The translations under genes and the position numbers were made by a program. The notes beneath the pieces are model-generated. The model was not told the DNA's origin. It worked only from the letters and a program-made list of their open reading frames with translations, and made no database searches. A DNA stretch of 64,000 nt from Synechococcus sp. CCY 0621 (GTDB taxonomy: Bacteria > Cyanobacteriota > Cyanobacteriia > PCC-6307 > Cyanobiaceae), in NCBI RefSeq assembly GCF_019038465.1, contig NZ_JAFKRH010000031.1:124001-188000 (forward strand). The letters run 5' to 3'. This document shows positions 32,988-42,027 of this stretch, one piece after another. Position 1 is the stretch's first letter. Every line of letters starts with the position of its first letter.

Positions 32988-33209
32988 TCAGCCTTCGGGA
33001 TTCACGAAGGGCAGCAGGGCCACGATGCGCGCCCGCTTGACGGCGTTGGTCAGATCGCGCTGCTGCTTGGCCGTCAGGCCGGTGAGCCGGCGGGGCAGGA
33101 TCTTGCCGCGTTCGGTGATGAACTTCTTGAGCAGATCGACGTCCTTGTAGTCGATCGGATCACCGGGCTTGATCGGCGAGAGGCGCTTCTTGAAGAAGGA
33201 ACTGGACAT
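32988..33209 (-). CDS. rpsR: 30S ribosomal protein S18
   Basis: A 73-residue basic protein with the S18 core [49 protein letters not shown]. It binds S6 and the central domain of 16S rRNA. It lies 89 bp downstream of rpmG on the same strand, the usual cyanobacterial/plastid order rpmG-rpsR, followed by the exoribonuclease gene. Confidence 0.98.
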
Positions 33210-33298
33210 GGAAACGGAATGGGGGAACGAAGAGGGGGAACTGCCGCTGCAGGGTCCGGAGGATGGTCAGGAGAAAGGCTTCCGCGAGGAAAGCAGAT

Positions 33299-33493
33299 TC
33301 ACTTGATCTCCTTGTGGACGGTGGAGGCGTTGCAGTGCGGGCAGAACTTCTTCAGTTCAATCCGTTCGGTGGTGTTGCGGCGGTTCTTCTGGGTGGTGTA
33401 ACGGGACACGCCAGGGGACCGCTTGGCGGGGTTGGACCGGCATTCGGTGCACTCGAGGGTGATCACCAGCCGGACGCCCTTGTTCTTGGCCAT
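33299..33493 (-). CDS. rpmG: 50S ribosomal protein L33
   Basis: A 64-residue L33 with two CxxC pairs (ECTEC and FCPHC), so it is the zinc-binding, C+ form. The sequence [24 protein letters not shown] is standard for cyanobacteria. It is divergent from pheT with 112 bp between the starts, which should hold the promoters of both. Confidence 0.98.
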   Translation of the reverse strand: MAKNKGVRLVITLECTECRSNPAKRSPGVSRYTTQKNRRNTTERIELKKFCPHCNASTVHKEIK

Positions 33494-33605
33494 GGAAGGA
33501 CGTTGCGCCGCGTATGCGTTGCAGGGAGACGATTCAGCACCATACCTCCCGGTGGGACAGGCTCTGATCGCTTCCTAAGCTGGATGGCTGCTGTGCAACG
33601 GTCCG

Positions 33606-36065
33606 ATGCTGGTTTCGCTCCAATGGCTCCGGGAGCTGGTCAGCGTTGAACCGGCCTGCCTCGAGCCTGCGTACCTGGCGGAGCGCCTCTCGATCGCCGG
33701 CTTCGAAGTGGAAGGCATCGAAGATCTGGCGGCCCGGGCGGCCGGTGTGGTGGTGGGCCATGTGGTGCAGCGCGATCCCCACCCCAATGCCGACAAGCTC
33801 AGCGTCTGCAAAGTGGATGTGGGGGATGGTGAACCGCTTCAGATCGTCTGCGGCGCCCCGAATGTGCGCCAGGGCCTGCACGTTCCCGTGGCCCTGGTCG
33901 GCAGCACCCTGCCGGCGGTGGGGCTGACCATCAAACCGGCCGAACTGCGGGGGGTGGCCAGCAGCGGCATGATCTGCTCCCTGCGGGAGCTGGGCCTCGA
34001 CGACGGCAGCGACGGCATCGCCGAGCTCGACAAGCTGTTGGCGGCCGTCCCCCCGCTGGGGACTCCCGTGGGTCCGCTGCTGGGCCTGGATGACCAAGTG
34101 CTCGAGCTGGCCATCACCGCCAACCGGCCCGATGGCCTGTCGATGCGGGGGATCGCCCGCGAGGTGGCGGCCCTCAGCGGCGGCAGCACCACCTTCCCGG
34201 CGGCGGCGCCCGTGGTGGCGGCCGAGCCCCTGGCCGCCGCGGCGGCCGACCGCCAGGCCATCGAGGCGGGAGGGCTGTTCAGCCTCACCGCCCTCAGGGG
34301 CCTGCGGGTGGGCCCGTCCCCGGACTGGCTGCGCCAGCGGCTGGAGCGGGCCGGTGTGCGCCCCATCAACAACGTGGTGGACATCACCAACCTGGTGATG
34401 CTGGAAACGGGACAGCCCCTGCACGCCTTCGACCGGGATCGCCTGGGGGCGCTCACGGGCGGCACGCCCGAGCCGGCCAGCATCGGCCTGCGCCAGGGAC
34501 GCTGTGGTGAGGCCTTCGTGGCCCTCGATGGCCAGGAGCGCACCTTGAGCGAGGAGGCCCTGGTGGTCACCTGTGCGGGCCACCCCATCGCCCTGGCCGG
34601 GGTGATGGGGGGCCTGGGTGAGGCCGTCACCGATACGACCACCGCCATCTGGCTGGAGGCGGCGGTGTTCGCCCCCCAGGCCGTGCGCCGCTCCGCCCGC
34701 AGCGTCGGCCTGCGCACCGAGGCCTGCAGCCGCTTCGAGAAGGGAGTGCCGCCGGAGATCACCCTGGCCGCCGCCGACCGGGCCGTGGCCCTGCTTCAGG
34801 AGCTGACCGGAGCCCAGCTGGAAGGCCGCTGGCTGCATCAAAAAGAAGAGGCAGCGCAGCTGCCGCTGGGGCTGCGCCGCGACGCCCTCCACAACCTGCT
34901 CGGTCCGGTCCTGCTGCCGGATGGTGAGGAGCAGGATCTCGACGACGGGCGCATCAGCGCCACTCTGGAGGCCCTCGGCTGCGTGCTGGAGGAGGACGAG
35001 GACGGCTGGCAGGTGCGGGTGCCGCCGGAGCGGGCCATGGACCTCAAGCGCGAGGTGGACCTGATCGAGGAGGTGGCCCGGCTGGTGGGTTACGACCACT
35101 TCGCCGCCCACCTGCCCGATCCCCTGATTCCCGGGGGCCTCGAACCGGCCCAGCAGCTGGAGCGGCGCCTGCGCCGCGCCCTCTGCGCCGCCGGCCTGCA
35201 GGAGATTGTGTCTTTGTCGCTGGTGGCGGCGGCACCGGGGCGGGTTCCGCTGGCCAATCCGCTCCTGGCCGACTACGGCCACCTGCGCGACAACCTGCAC
35301 CAGGAGTTGCTCCAGGCCGCCCGCCGCAACCTGCAGGCCTCCCTGCCAGGGTTCTGGGGCTTCGAAATCGGCCGCGTGTTCCCGGGTGGGGCAGCCAGCG
35401 GCGAGGAACGCCTTGCTGAGCGCACCCTGCTGGTGGGCGTGATCGCCGGGGAACGGCGAGGCGAACGCTGGCGCAGCTCCGGCAAGCCCACGCCCCCCGA
35501 CTACTTCCAGGCCCGCGGCGTGCTCCAGGCCGGCCTTGAACCCCTGCGGCTGCCCCTGGAGGATCGTCCCCTGACCGACGCGCCTCTGCTGCACCCGGGC
35601 CGCGCCGCCCAGCTGGTGGTGGAAGGCAAGCCCGCGGGTTGGTTCGGCCAGCTCCACCCGGCTGAAGCCGACGCCCTCGACCTGCCTGCCGCCACCTTCG
35701 TCTTCCAGCTGGAGCTGGAGCCGTTGCTCAGCGCCGGCACCCGCCGCAACCGCTGGCAGCCGGCCTTCCGCCCCTTCGCCACGGTGCCGGCCTCCGAGCG
35801 CGACCTGGCCCTTGTCGTTCCCACTGACACCAGCGCCGCCTCCCTGCTGGCGGCGATCCGCAAGGCGGGCAAGCCGTTGCTGGAGCAGGCCGAACTGGTT
35901 GATCGCTACGAGGGCTCCCAGTTGGAGGCCGGCCGCTGCAGCCAGGCCTTCCGGCTGCGCTACCGCGACAGCGCCCGAACCCTCACCGACGAGGAGGTGG
36001 AGGCGGCCCATGGCCGGGTGCGTGAAGCCCTCGAGCGCCAGTTCGGTGCCGAGCAGCGCCGCTAG
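33606..36065 (+). CDS. pheT: Phenylalanyl-tRNA synthetase beta subunit
   Basis: An 819-residue subunit of the alpha2-beta2 synthetase. It has the N-terminal tRNA-binding OB domain (VVGHVVQRDPHPNADKLSVCKVD, about residues 45-65), the B3/B4 editing region with RPINNVVDITNLVMLETGQPLHAFD, the B5 domain and the C-terminal ferredoxin-fold anticodon-binding domain (FRPFATVPASERDLALVVP). The length is normal. pheS is not adjacent. Its TAG stop is shared as a CTAG palindrome with the convergent rlmD stop. Confidence 0.97.
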   Translation: MLVSLQWLRELVSVEPACLEPAYLAERLSIAGFEVEGIEDLAARAAGVVVGHVVQRDPHPNADKLSVCKVDVGDGEPLQIVCGAPNVRQGLHVPVALVGSTLPAVGLTIKPAELRGVASSGMICSLRELGLDDGSDGIAELDKLLAAVPPLGTPVGPLLGLDDQVLELAITANRPDGLSMRGIAREVAALSGGSTTFPAAAPVVAAEPLAAAAADRQAIEAGGLFSLTALRGLRVGPSPDWLRQRLERAGVRPINNVVDITNLVMLETGQPLHAFDRDRLGALTGGTPEPASIGLRQGRCGEAFVALDGQERTLSEEALVVTCAGHPIALAGVMGGLGEAVTDTTTAIWLEAAVFAPQAVRRSARSVGLRTEACSRFEKGVPPEITLAAADRAVALLQELTGAQLEGRWLHQKEEAAQLPLGLRRDALHNLLGPVLLPDGEEQDLDDGRISATLEALGCVLEEDEDGWQVRVPPERAMDLKREVDLIEEVARLVGYDHFAAHLPDPLIPGGLEPAQQLERRLRRALCAAGLQEIVSLSLVAAAPGRVPLANPLLADYGHLRDNLHQELLQAARRNLQASLPGFWGFEIGRVFPGGAASGEERLAERTLLVGVIAGERRGERWRSSGKPTPPDYFQARGVLQAGLEPLRLPLEDRPLTDAPLLHPGRAAQLVVEGKPAGWFGQLHPAEADALDLPAATFVFQLELEPLLSAGTRRNRWQPAFRPFATVPASERDLALVVPTDTSAASLLAAIRKAGKPLLEQAELVDRYEGSQLEAGRCSQAFRLRYRDSARTLTDEEVEAAHGRVREALERQFGAEQRR

Positions 36066-37432
36066 CGGCGTTCCAGGGCCGCCAGGGCCTCCACATGGCT
36101 GGTGTTGGGGAAGAAGTCGATGGGCTGCACCCAGTTCAGCCGGTAGACACCGGAAGCACACAGCTGGGCCAGGTCGCGGGCCAGGGCGGCCGGGTCACAG
36201 CTCACGTAGGCGATGCGTCTGGGGGGGGCCGCCAGGATCGCCGCCGTGGCGGCCGGGCTGAGGCCCTTGCGGGGTGGATCCAGCACCAGGGCCCGCATGC
36301 CCTGCAGCCGCTCCTCCAGCACCAGGGGCACGTCGGCCTGCTCAAACTGCGCCCGACTCTCCAGTTCATTGGCGGCGGCGTTGAGCCGGGCCATCGCCAC
36401 GGCGCGGGGATGCAGCTCCAGGCCGGTGACATGCCAGCCGGCGGCGGCCAGGGGCAGGCTGTAGGTGCCGATGCCGCAGTAGGCATCCAGCAGGGACGCA
36501 TCGCCCGGGCCGGGCCCGAGGGCTTCCATCAGATGGGGCACCAGCCGCTCGGCCTGGTGCGTGTTGACCTGGAAGAAGGTGTCAGCAGCGATGCGGAAGC
36601 GCAGGCCGGAGAAGGTTTCGTTCAGCCAGTCCCGGCCGCGGATCACCCGCGTCTCGTCCCCCATCAGCCGATTCGTCGGCCGGGGTTGGAGGTTGAGGCA
36701 AACGCCCACCAGTTCCGGCCATCGCTGCCGCCAGGCGTCGGCCAGGGCCTCGAGGCCGGGCAGGTCGTCATGGCTGCTGATCAGGGTGAGCAGCAGCTCG
36801 CCGGTGGCGGCCCCCACCCGCAGGCCCAGATGGCGCAGGCCAGGGCCGTCCGCGGCCTCGGGGTCACCGCCATGGCGATCGATCGGCCAGTCACTGGCTT
36901 CCAGATCGGCCTTGAGCGGCGCGATCATGGCGTCGATGCGGGGGTCGAGCACCGGACAGCGGGCCATGTTGACGATCCGATGCGAGCCGCGCCGGTAGTA
37001 GCCGGCCCGCAGGCTGCCGTCGCCGCTGCGCTCCAGGGGAATCAAGGCGCGGTTGCGGTAGCCCAGGGTGGGCTCGGCCGCCAGCAGGGACCGCACCGGC
37101 GCACTCAGGCCGCCGATGCGATGCAGGGTCTGCTCCAGGCTTCGCTGCTTCCACTGGGCTTCCGCGTCGTCTTTGAGGGGCTGCAGGCTGCAGCCACCGC
37201 AGTTATCGGCCAGGATGCAGGGGGGACGCCGGCGGTCCGGGGAGGGCGTGAGCACGCGCAGCAGCTGGCCCACCAGGTGGCGGCGGGCCACCACTTGCAG
37301 CCGCACCTCCACCGTGTCCCCGGGCAGAGCGCCGCTGACGAACACCACCTGGCCGTCGTGCCGTCCCACCCCCTGGCCGTCGTGGCCGAGATCGGTGATC
37401 TCCATCTGCAGCTTTTCGCCCACCGAGGCCAT
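36062..37432 (-). CDS. rlmD: 23S rRNA (uracil-5-)-methyltransferase, RlmD/RumA family
   Basis: A 456-residue AdoMet-dependent enzyme forming 5-methyluridine. The N-terminal TRAM domain (MEITDLGHDGQGVGRHDGQVVFV) is followed by the iron-sulphur cysteines (CILADNCGGC and, later, ARCPV). The methyltransferase domain has LLDAYCGIGTYSLPLA, LDPPRKGL and the nucleophile region YVSCDPAALARDL. It could act on U1939, U747 or a tRNA uridine; family relationship alone does not settle which. It converges with pheT with a 4-bp shared palindrome and is divergent from apcD. Confidence 0.9.
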   Translation of the reverse strand: MASVGEKLQMEITDLGHDGQGVGRHDGQVVFVSGALPGDTVEVRLQVVARRHLVGQLLRVLTPSPDRRRPPCILADNCGGCSLQPLKDDAEAQWKQRSLEQTLHRIGGLSAPVRSLLAAEPTLGYRNRALIPLERSGDGSLRAGYYRRGSHRIVNMARCPVLDPRIDAMIAPLKADLEASDWPIDRHGGDPEAADGPGLRHLGLRVGAATGELLLTLISSHDDLPGLEALADAWRQRWPELVGVCLNLQPRPTNRLMGDETRVIRGRDWLNETFSGLRFRIAADTFFQVNTHQAERLVPHLMEALGPGPGDASLLDAYCGIGTYSLPLAAAGWHVTGLELHPRAVAMARLNAAANELESRAQFEQADVPLVLEERLQGMRALVLDPPRKGLSPAATAAILAAPPRRIAYVSCDPAALARDLAQLCASGVYRLNWVQPIDFFPNTSHVEALAALERR

Positions 37433-37554
37433 GTGCGATCCGCACCACTGCTGCGACCCTATCGGGGGTCGTGCAAAGGGGCGTTACACCTTGCGCCCGA
37501 AGCCCGGGCTGGGGCTCCGGTCTCGATAGGATTCGCCGGACTGTGGTCGCTGCT

Positions 37555-38049
37555 ATGAGCGTCGTTCGCGATCTGATCCTCCAGGCCGATGATCAGCTCC
37601 GCTATCCAACGGGCGGCGAGCTGCGCGCGATGGTGGAGTTCCTCAGTGGGGGAGCCCGCCGGCTGAGTGTCGTCAGGGTGCTGACCGACAACGAGAAGAA
37701 GATCATCGCCGAGGCCTCCAAGCAACTCTTCCTGCGCAAGCCGGACTACGTGGCCCCCGGCGGCAACGCCTTCGGCCAGAAGCAGCGGGCCCAGTGCCTG
37801 CGGGACTACAGCTGGTACCTGCGGCTGGTGACCTATGGAATTCTGGCCGGCAGCACCGAGCTGATCCAGCAGATCGGCGTGGTGGGCGCCCGTGAGATGT
37901 ACAACAGCCTGGGCGTGCCCCTGCCCGGCATGGTGGAAGCGATGCGCACCCTCAAGGAGGCATCCCTGGTGTTACTGAGCGGCGAGGAAGCCACCCTGGC
38001 CGGCCCCTACTTCGACTACCTGATCCAGGGGCTGCAGACCTCCACCTGA
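37555..38049 (+). CDS. apcD: Allophycocyanin alpha-B subunit (phycobilisome terminal emitter)
   Basis: A 164-residue phycobiliprotein. The start VVRDLILQADDQLRYPTGGELRAM and the internal NEKKIIAEASKQLF and PDYVAPGGNAFGQKQ segments match ApcD rather than ApcA. The bilin-attachment cysteine is in AQCLRDYSWYLRLVTYG (around residue 81). ApcD is a minor core component that passes excitation energy to chlorophyll and is important for state transitions. The upstream frame extension to 37471 is non-coding. It stands alone, away from the apcABC operon, as usual. A long intergenic region follows. Confidence 0.95.
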   Translation: MSVVRDLILQADDQLRYPTGGELRAMVEFLSGGARRLSVVRVLTDNEKKIIAEASKQLFLRKPDYVAPGGNAFGQKQRAQCLRDYSWYLRLVTYGILAGSTELIQQIGVVGAREMYNSLGVPLPGMVEAMRTLKEASLVLLSGEEATLAGPYFDYLIQGLQTST

Positions 38050-38946
38050 TGCCCAGAAGTCTCGACTGAGACACAGTGCAAGACTATGATTGTGACTCAG
38101 GTGAGAATACTGAGCCCCTCAATCTCCTCCGTCATATTTTGATGGGGGATTTTTCGTGTCTGCAGAAATCGCAGCGAGACCCCAGGCCAGGGCGGTGATG
38201 GAGTCCCTCCCAGCTTCATCTCGTCTGTCTTGGCTGCGTCTCGAATGGTGTCTTGTATAGAGACCAAGGCGAGCATGCTGCGATACATTGAGTCCCCCCC
38301 CTTGGTTGGCATCGGGCGGCAACCTCCCGATGCAGTTGGAGGTCTCGAAGCCGATGCGACCACCCACTGCCATCCGCAGGTCCAGGGAGAATCGGACCCA
38401 TTGGCAAGGTTGACCAAGGAGGCCCATGTGTCTCACTCAGGTCTAGATCCTGGTCTTACTGCAGATCCCATCCAAGACATCTGATGCTATCCAGGGCCGG
38501 TGGCGGAGGCGGGTCCACCCCTGTTCGCCTGGGACGGCTGCGCAACTCCAATTCTGCTTGCGTATCTGTGTCAAAGACAGATACGCAAGCCTCTGGAGGT
38601 CCTATGGATACTGCGATGTCAGGTCATGTCCAATGGATGGACAGGACTTGGGCGGAATGGACAGTCCCCTGTCGCCGACACGTTTGGCGAACCAGGCGTT
38701 CGTGGATCGGACATCACCTTCAACAACTCAAAACGAGGAAAAATCGCTGTATCAGACGAACCAGCTATGTCTCGTTGTCAGACCTGACCAGAGCCTCAGG
38801 TGGGTCACGTGAGACAACATGACGCGCAGGGATGCACAATGCAGTCTTTGTGCTCTTGTCGTGGACTCACCTCAGGACTAGGGATGGGTCTTAGGCAGGA
38901 CAGTCGATAGGGAGGCTTGGGCAGGTCATGGGCGCGGTCTCAGACC
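38050..38946. other. Long intergenic region without convincing gene
   Basis: About 900 bp between apcD and the RHH/J-domain gene. Several frames of 80-110 codons exist on both strands, but they are Cys/Trp/Ser/Arg-rich, lack a consistent GC-third-position pattern and have no recognisable motif. The base composition is less GC-rich than the flanking genes. Recurrent CTCAGGT-type words occur near 38096, 38436, 38796 and (inverted) 38867. Short inverted repeats are frequent, notably the hairpin at 38556-38590. It could host small RNAs or be decayed coding sequence. Confidence 0.55.
38556..38590. repeat. Perfect 14-bp inverted repeat with 7-base loop
   Basis: GCTTGCGTATCTGT (38556-38569) and ACAGATACGCAAGC (38577-38590) are exact complements around GTCAAAG. 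Neither strand has an adjacent T-run, so a simple terminator is unlikely. It may be the core of a structured RNA, a protein-binding site or a recombination site. Confidence 0.75.
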
Positions 38947-39993
38947 TCAGCGATCCGCGGACGCTCCCTGGCGGTACAACTCCTTCAGCAGCTGGTAAGC
39001 CTCATTGAGCCGCCGCATCGCCTCGAGCGATCCTCCGGCGTCGGGATGGTGGCTCTGGGCCATGTCCCGGTAAGCCTCCCGGATCTGGGCCAGGGTGAGG
39101 CGCTGGCCGGGATCCGTGGGCAGCTGCAGCAGCCGCAGCGCACCGTGCAGGGTCATGGTGTGCTCCAGGGTCTGGAAGGAGGTGCCGCGGCGTCGGCGGC
39201 GGAACCGGTGCACGAAGCGACGGATCAAGGTCGGGATTCGCAGGGTGAGGGTCTGTCCGCTGAAGGGGTCTTCCAGCACGCCGGCGGTGACCATGACCCG
39301 CTCGAAGGTTGGTGGCCCGTCACTCCAGCCAGGCGCGAAGGGCTGCATCACCTGGCAGGCGGCCGACCAGGTGAAGGTGCGGCCATCGCTCTGATCCGAC
39401 TGGGGCCAGATGTCCTGGGCAAGCCACACCATCGCCGCCTCCAGCACGGCCTCGTTGGCCGGTGAGCCGTAGAGGGTGCGCCAATGGTTTCCGGCTTCCT
39501 CCAGGGCCTGTTGCACCAACTCGCCGCCAAGTGGTGGCAAGGGGCTGAGGGGCAACGCGGCGGAACGCGCCGTTGAAGGCGGCCGCAGGCTGCGCTTGAG
39601 CACATCGGAGCGTCGACGCACGAAGCCGGGCAGATCGATGCCCCCGCCCCCTGGCGCCGGCCGGGGGGGATGCTCCGTTGGAGCCTCCCATTCGAATTCC
39701 GCCTGGAGGGTGTCCATGGCCCCGCGCCCGACCAGCACCAGCGCCCCCTGCTCATCGAAGTCCTGGTTGTCTTCCCGGTGCAGCAGGATCTGGCCGGACT
39801 GAGGCAGGAGCCCATCACCGTCCTCCTCCTCGTCGGTGCCGAACAGATCGTCGAGCAGCCGTTCCAGCACATCGCCGCGACTGCGCAGGCCCCACTCCCG
39901 GCGCAGACCATCCAGGTGCGCCACCAGATCGCGGTTGAGGTCAAGACTGATCCGCTGCCTGGCTTCGTTCGACTGTTCAGCCACGGCAGCCAT
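38947..39993 (-). CDS. Ribbon-helix-helix / J-domain fusion protein
   Basis: A 348-residue soluble protein. The N-terminus (about residues 12-50: RQRISLDLNRDLVAHLDGLRREWGLRSRGDVLERLL) has the strand-helix-helix pattern of RHH DNA-binding or dimerisation domains. An acidic linker and Pro-rich part follow, then an unassigned middle domain (about 150-285). The C-terminal 50 residues are a J-domain core, LTLAQIREAYRDMAQSHHPDAGG, with the HPD tripeptide at about 316-318, so it can probably stimulate an Hsp70. J-domain proteins of this kind occur in picocyanobacteria; the RHH assignment is mine. It converges toward the long intergenic region. Confidence 0.72.
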   Translation of the reverse strand: MAAVAEQSNEARQRISLDLNRDLVAHLDGLRREWGLRSRGDVLERLLDDLFGTDEEEDGDGLLPQSGQILLHREDNQDFDEQGALVLVGRGAMDTLQAEFEWEAPTEHPPRPAPGGGGIDLPGFVRRRSDVLKRSLRPPSTARSAALPLSPLPPLGGELVQQALEEAGNHWRTLYGSPANEAVLEAAMVWLAQDIWPQSDQSDGRTFTWSAACQVMQPFAPGWSDGPPTFERVMVTAGVLEDPFSGQTLTLRIPTLIRRFVHRFRRRRRGTSFQTLEHTMTLHGALRLLQLPTDPGQRLTLAQIREAYRDMAQSHHPDAGGSLEAMRRLNEAYQLLKELYRQGASADR

Positions 39994-40029
39994 CCATCGG
40001 CGCTGGGTTCGCTGGCATGGGGCTTCGGA

Positions 40030-41691
40030 TCAGGGTCCCCGTTGGTCCCGCAGAAACTGCTGCTGGGCCTCCACGGCATCGCGGTAGCGATCCACCAGGG
40101 TGCCCCCCGTACCGGCGGATCCCGATCGGCTGCGCATGGGGGACATCAGGGGGGAGGGGGCCAGGCCGCCGCGGTTGGAGGAGGCGGGCGGCGGCGGCGG
40201 CGGGTTGAGCCAACCCGGAGTGGGTGCCGGCCGCAGGATCTGGGGTGGTGGCACCAAGGGGCCGGTGCCCCCCATCGGCGTTGGTGTGATCGGCCCCGGT
40301 TGGGGGGCGATGGTCAGGGCGGGAGGGGCGACGGGCGGTGCGGCCGGCCGGCTGGTGGCACCGGCCCGGGCCAGATCCAGCTGCCGCTCCCGCTCCTGGA
40401 CGAGGGCCAGCTGACTGGCACTCACCACACTCAGGAGGTGGCCCGGTGTGGCATCGGCTGGGTAGACCAGACTGACCCGCACGGGATTGATGACACCAGG
40501 GACCAGATCGATCTGGCCCAGGGACAGGCTCTGGCCCGAGCGAAGGCCCACGTGCACCTCCCGAAGGCCGGCGGGGGTCTGGATCTGGATCGAACCGCGA
40601 AAAGCCGTGAAGGGCTGTCCGCCGATCAGGGTGGGATGGCTCATCACCAGTTCGTAGGGCCCATTCCCCTTGAGGTTCATGTCGACATCGAACCGCACGC
40701 CGTAGGTGCCGACGTTGTCGAGAGAGGAATCGAGCATGCGGCTGGCCAGGGCGTTGACCTGCACGTCACGCGTACCGAAATTGTGCCGATCCGTGCTGGT
40801 GAAGGGCACATGCAAGGGCCCATTCGTGTCCAGGTCGTGGCTGATGCTGGCCTGGTACGCATCACCGAGGGCCACACCACCGACCCGGGAGAAGATGCGC
40901 CGGTTGTGGATGTCGTTGATGCGGCTCAGGTAGACGCGGCCAGGGGCCAGCCGGCCTTCGTCCAGCACCGCGAGCACATCACGATCGGAGTCAGGGGTCT
41001 TGGCGGCCACCACGGCGATCTGGAACGGCCCATCACTGCGGCCCCGCAGCAGGGCATTGGCGATACCCAGCGCCGGCAGGTCGGTCTGGAACAGGACCAT
41101 CCGACTGCGGGCCGGAATGGTGATCTCGTCGGCCAGCCGGCTGTCGAGCCTGCCGCGCAGCATCTGGACCGCGGTGGCATCACCGGGGCCGGTGTTCCAT
41201 GGCCTTGGCCCCAGGGGTTTCACCCCCATCAGGTTGTTGGCGAGGTAGGGAGCTTCGAAGCTGTTGCGCACCGCCCCCTTGGAAAAGCGGATGTGCACAG
41301 GCCGTACGCCCGGATTGATCAGAATGGCCGCCAGGGTGAGCTCGGCCCGTCGGTCGGAGCGGGAGATGGAGCGGCGATTGGGCGGGAAATACTTGTGGTG
41401 GAGATGCATGCCGAACTCACCGTTGAAGGTGTACTCGGCATTGCGGAGGGCCTGACCCGTCTCGCTGGCGTAGGCGTACCCAGGTGACGTGCTGATCAGG
41501 ATGCCCGGCCCCTCGACCTCCTCGGGCTGGTTGGAATGCAGCACCGGCACGCTGTTGAAGGTGCCGTTCAGTGGACGGGCCTTCTGGCCGGCCATCAGGG
41601 CCACGTAGGCGTGGGCGGGCTGCACGATGGCCACACCCAGACCGAGCGTCAACCAGACACTGATGGGACCAATGGGAAGGACCGATCTCAA
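40030..41691 (-). CDS. DUF3370-family exported protein
   Basis: A 553-residue protein with a signal peptide (VWLTLGLGVAIVQPAHA, cleavage near 28). The body, about residues 30-420, matches the cyanobacterial DUF3370 pattern: GQKARPLNGTFNSVPVLHSN, GEFGMHLHHKYFP and SRINDIHNRRIFSRVGGVALGD. The last 120 residues are Pro-rich and low in complexity, ending in a short helix. It is probably periplasmic or cell-surface; the function is unknown. The start is TTG at 41691, the only start before the signal peptide. It is 36 bp upstream of, and on the same strand as, the RHH/J gene. Confidence 0.8.
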   Translation of the reverse strand: MRSVLPIGPISVWLTLGLGVAIVQPAHAYVALMAGQKARPLNGTFNSVPVLHSNQPEEVEGPGILISTSPGYAYASETGQALRNAEYTFNGEFGMHLHHKYFPPNRRSISRSDRRAELTLAAILINPGVRPVHIRFSKGAVRNSFEAPYLANNLMGVKPLGPRPWNTGPGDATAVQMLRGRLDSRLADEITIPARSRMVLFQTDLPALGIANALLRGRSDGPFQIAVVAAKTPDSDRDVLAVLDEGRLAPGRVYLSRINDIHNRRIFSRVGGVALGDAYQASISHDLDTNGPLHVPFTSTDRHNFGTRDVQVNALASRMLDSSLDNVGTYGVRFDVDMNLKGNGPYELVMSHPTLIGGQPFTAFRGSIQIQTPAGLREVHVGLRSGQSLSLGQIDLVPGVINPVRVSLVYPADATPGHLLSVVSASQLALVQERERQLDLARAGATSRPAAPPVAPPALTIAPQPGPITPTPMGGTGPLVPPPQILRPAPTPGWLNPPPPPPASSNRGGLAPSPLMSPMRSRSGSAGTGGTLVDRYRDAVEAQQQFLRDQRGP

Positions 41692-41835
41692 ATCGCGACA
41701 GGCTTGATGGTGTGGGTGGCCAGGGGAGGGTAAGGCGGGAAGCGACCGGCCCAGTCACTGGGGGGTGCGTGCACCTGGTGAGCCCCGGATGGAACGGCGG
41801 GCTCGCTAGAACGGTCCCACTCTGCAGATTTTGTC

Positions 41836-42027
41836 ATGATTCCTCCCTTCGGGTACTGCTCCGGGTCGGAGTCCGGAACGGGTGCCCTGCGGCGGTATCA
41901 GGAACGCAAGCTGCGGATGATGAGCTTCTGGCGGGATGGCATCGAGCGCCAGCTGGCCGCGTTGAACGCTGCCATCAGCACCCTGGAACAGCAGATGCAC
42001 CGCGATCAGGCCGACCACCAGGGCTGA
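41836..42027 (+). CDS. Small coiled-coil protein overlapping the sigma-factor gene
   Basis: A 63-residue protein whose C-terminal half forms an amphipathic helix (LRMMSFWRDGIERQLAALNAAISTLEQQM). The regular heptad pattern and typical codon usage suggest a true small gene. The last 53 bases run antisense to the 3' end of the sigma-factor gene. No family name can be given. It is divergent from the DUF3370 gene. Confidence 0.5.
   Translation: MIPPFGYCSGSESGTGALRRYQERKLRMMSFWRDGIERQLAALNAAISTLEQQMHRDQADHQG

Noticed and set aside
33534-36161. 875-codon open frame antisense to pheT
   Set aside because: It is a by-product of GC-rich codons in pheT; the translation is Gly/His/Gln-rich without any domain. 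Similar long antisense frames over glgC, gnd, ilvD, metH, cobN and uvrC were dismissed for the same reason.
38097-38822. Several 80-110 codon frames in the apcD downstream gap
   Set aside because: Their composition (Cys, Trp, Ser, Arg) and lack of any motif or good ribosome site do not support coding.
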